From assembly GCA_020433785.1 (NCBI GenBank), contig JAGRCC010000006.1, positions 1 through 6,842 of the forward strand: a DNA stretch of 6,842 bases. Direction: 5' to 3'. Position 1 is the first letter of the stretch; each line of letters begins with the position of its first letter. Both the position numbers and the translations under genes were made by a program. Shown in pieces: positions 6,270 through 6,842 of the stretch. The stretch comes from Anaerolineae bacterium (GTDB lineage Bacteria; Chloroflexota; Anaerolineae; 4572-78; J111). Under the pieces are notes generated by a model. That model ran no database searches, had not been told where the DNA came from, and saw only the letters and a program-made list of their open reading frames with translations.

Positions 6270-6842
<573 letters not shown>

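Overview
The window looks like bacterial chromosome. The families present (a stand-alone CBM48 domain, a very large GT-C glycosyltransferase with a repetitive soluble tail, a DUF2079 protein and a hydantoinase A start) would fit Chloroflexota (Anaerolineae-like), but this placement is inference from recalled family distributions and there is no rRNA or marker gene to confirm it. Coding DNA on the right is GC-rich (a sample line of the large gene is about 62% G+C), while 541-900 is only about 31% G+C (110 of 360 bases, counted by hand).

Left part, minus strand: the first 23 codons of a hydantoinase/oxoprolinase A-type gene run off the left edge (69 to 1). Upstream of it lies a 100-residue stand-alone CBM48 (isoamylase early-set) protein (489 to 187), closed by a clear intrinsic terminator at 114-151 that separates the two.

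Middle: an AT-rich divergent intergenic region of 485 bases (490-974) with many A/T tracts, direct and inverted repeats and candidate -10 elements. From it a 629-residue protein of unknown function (975-2864) is read on the plus strand. It has a large soluble N-terminal part, a long helical segment and two C-terminal membrane helices, so its layout resembles CorA-type proteins, but it lacks the GMN signature.

Right part, plus strand: after a GC hairpin at 2949-2971 comes a 1043-residue GT-C (GT39/PMT-like) glycosyltransferase (3019-6150), with about eleven or twelve membrane segments followed by a soluble tail of nearly 590 residues containing three related beta-sandwich-like repeats. After a 119-base gap a DUF2079 membrane protein begins (6270) and runs off the right edge. 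Both are multi-pass membrane proteins of GT-C type, which suggests a role in cell-surface or lipid-linked glycan assembly. Both genes carry a short tandem array of a 7-base unit inside the reading frame, the most unusual feature of the window, because gain or loss of one unit would shift the frame. I see no rRNA, tRNA, CRISPR array, insertion sequence or recognisable defence system.
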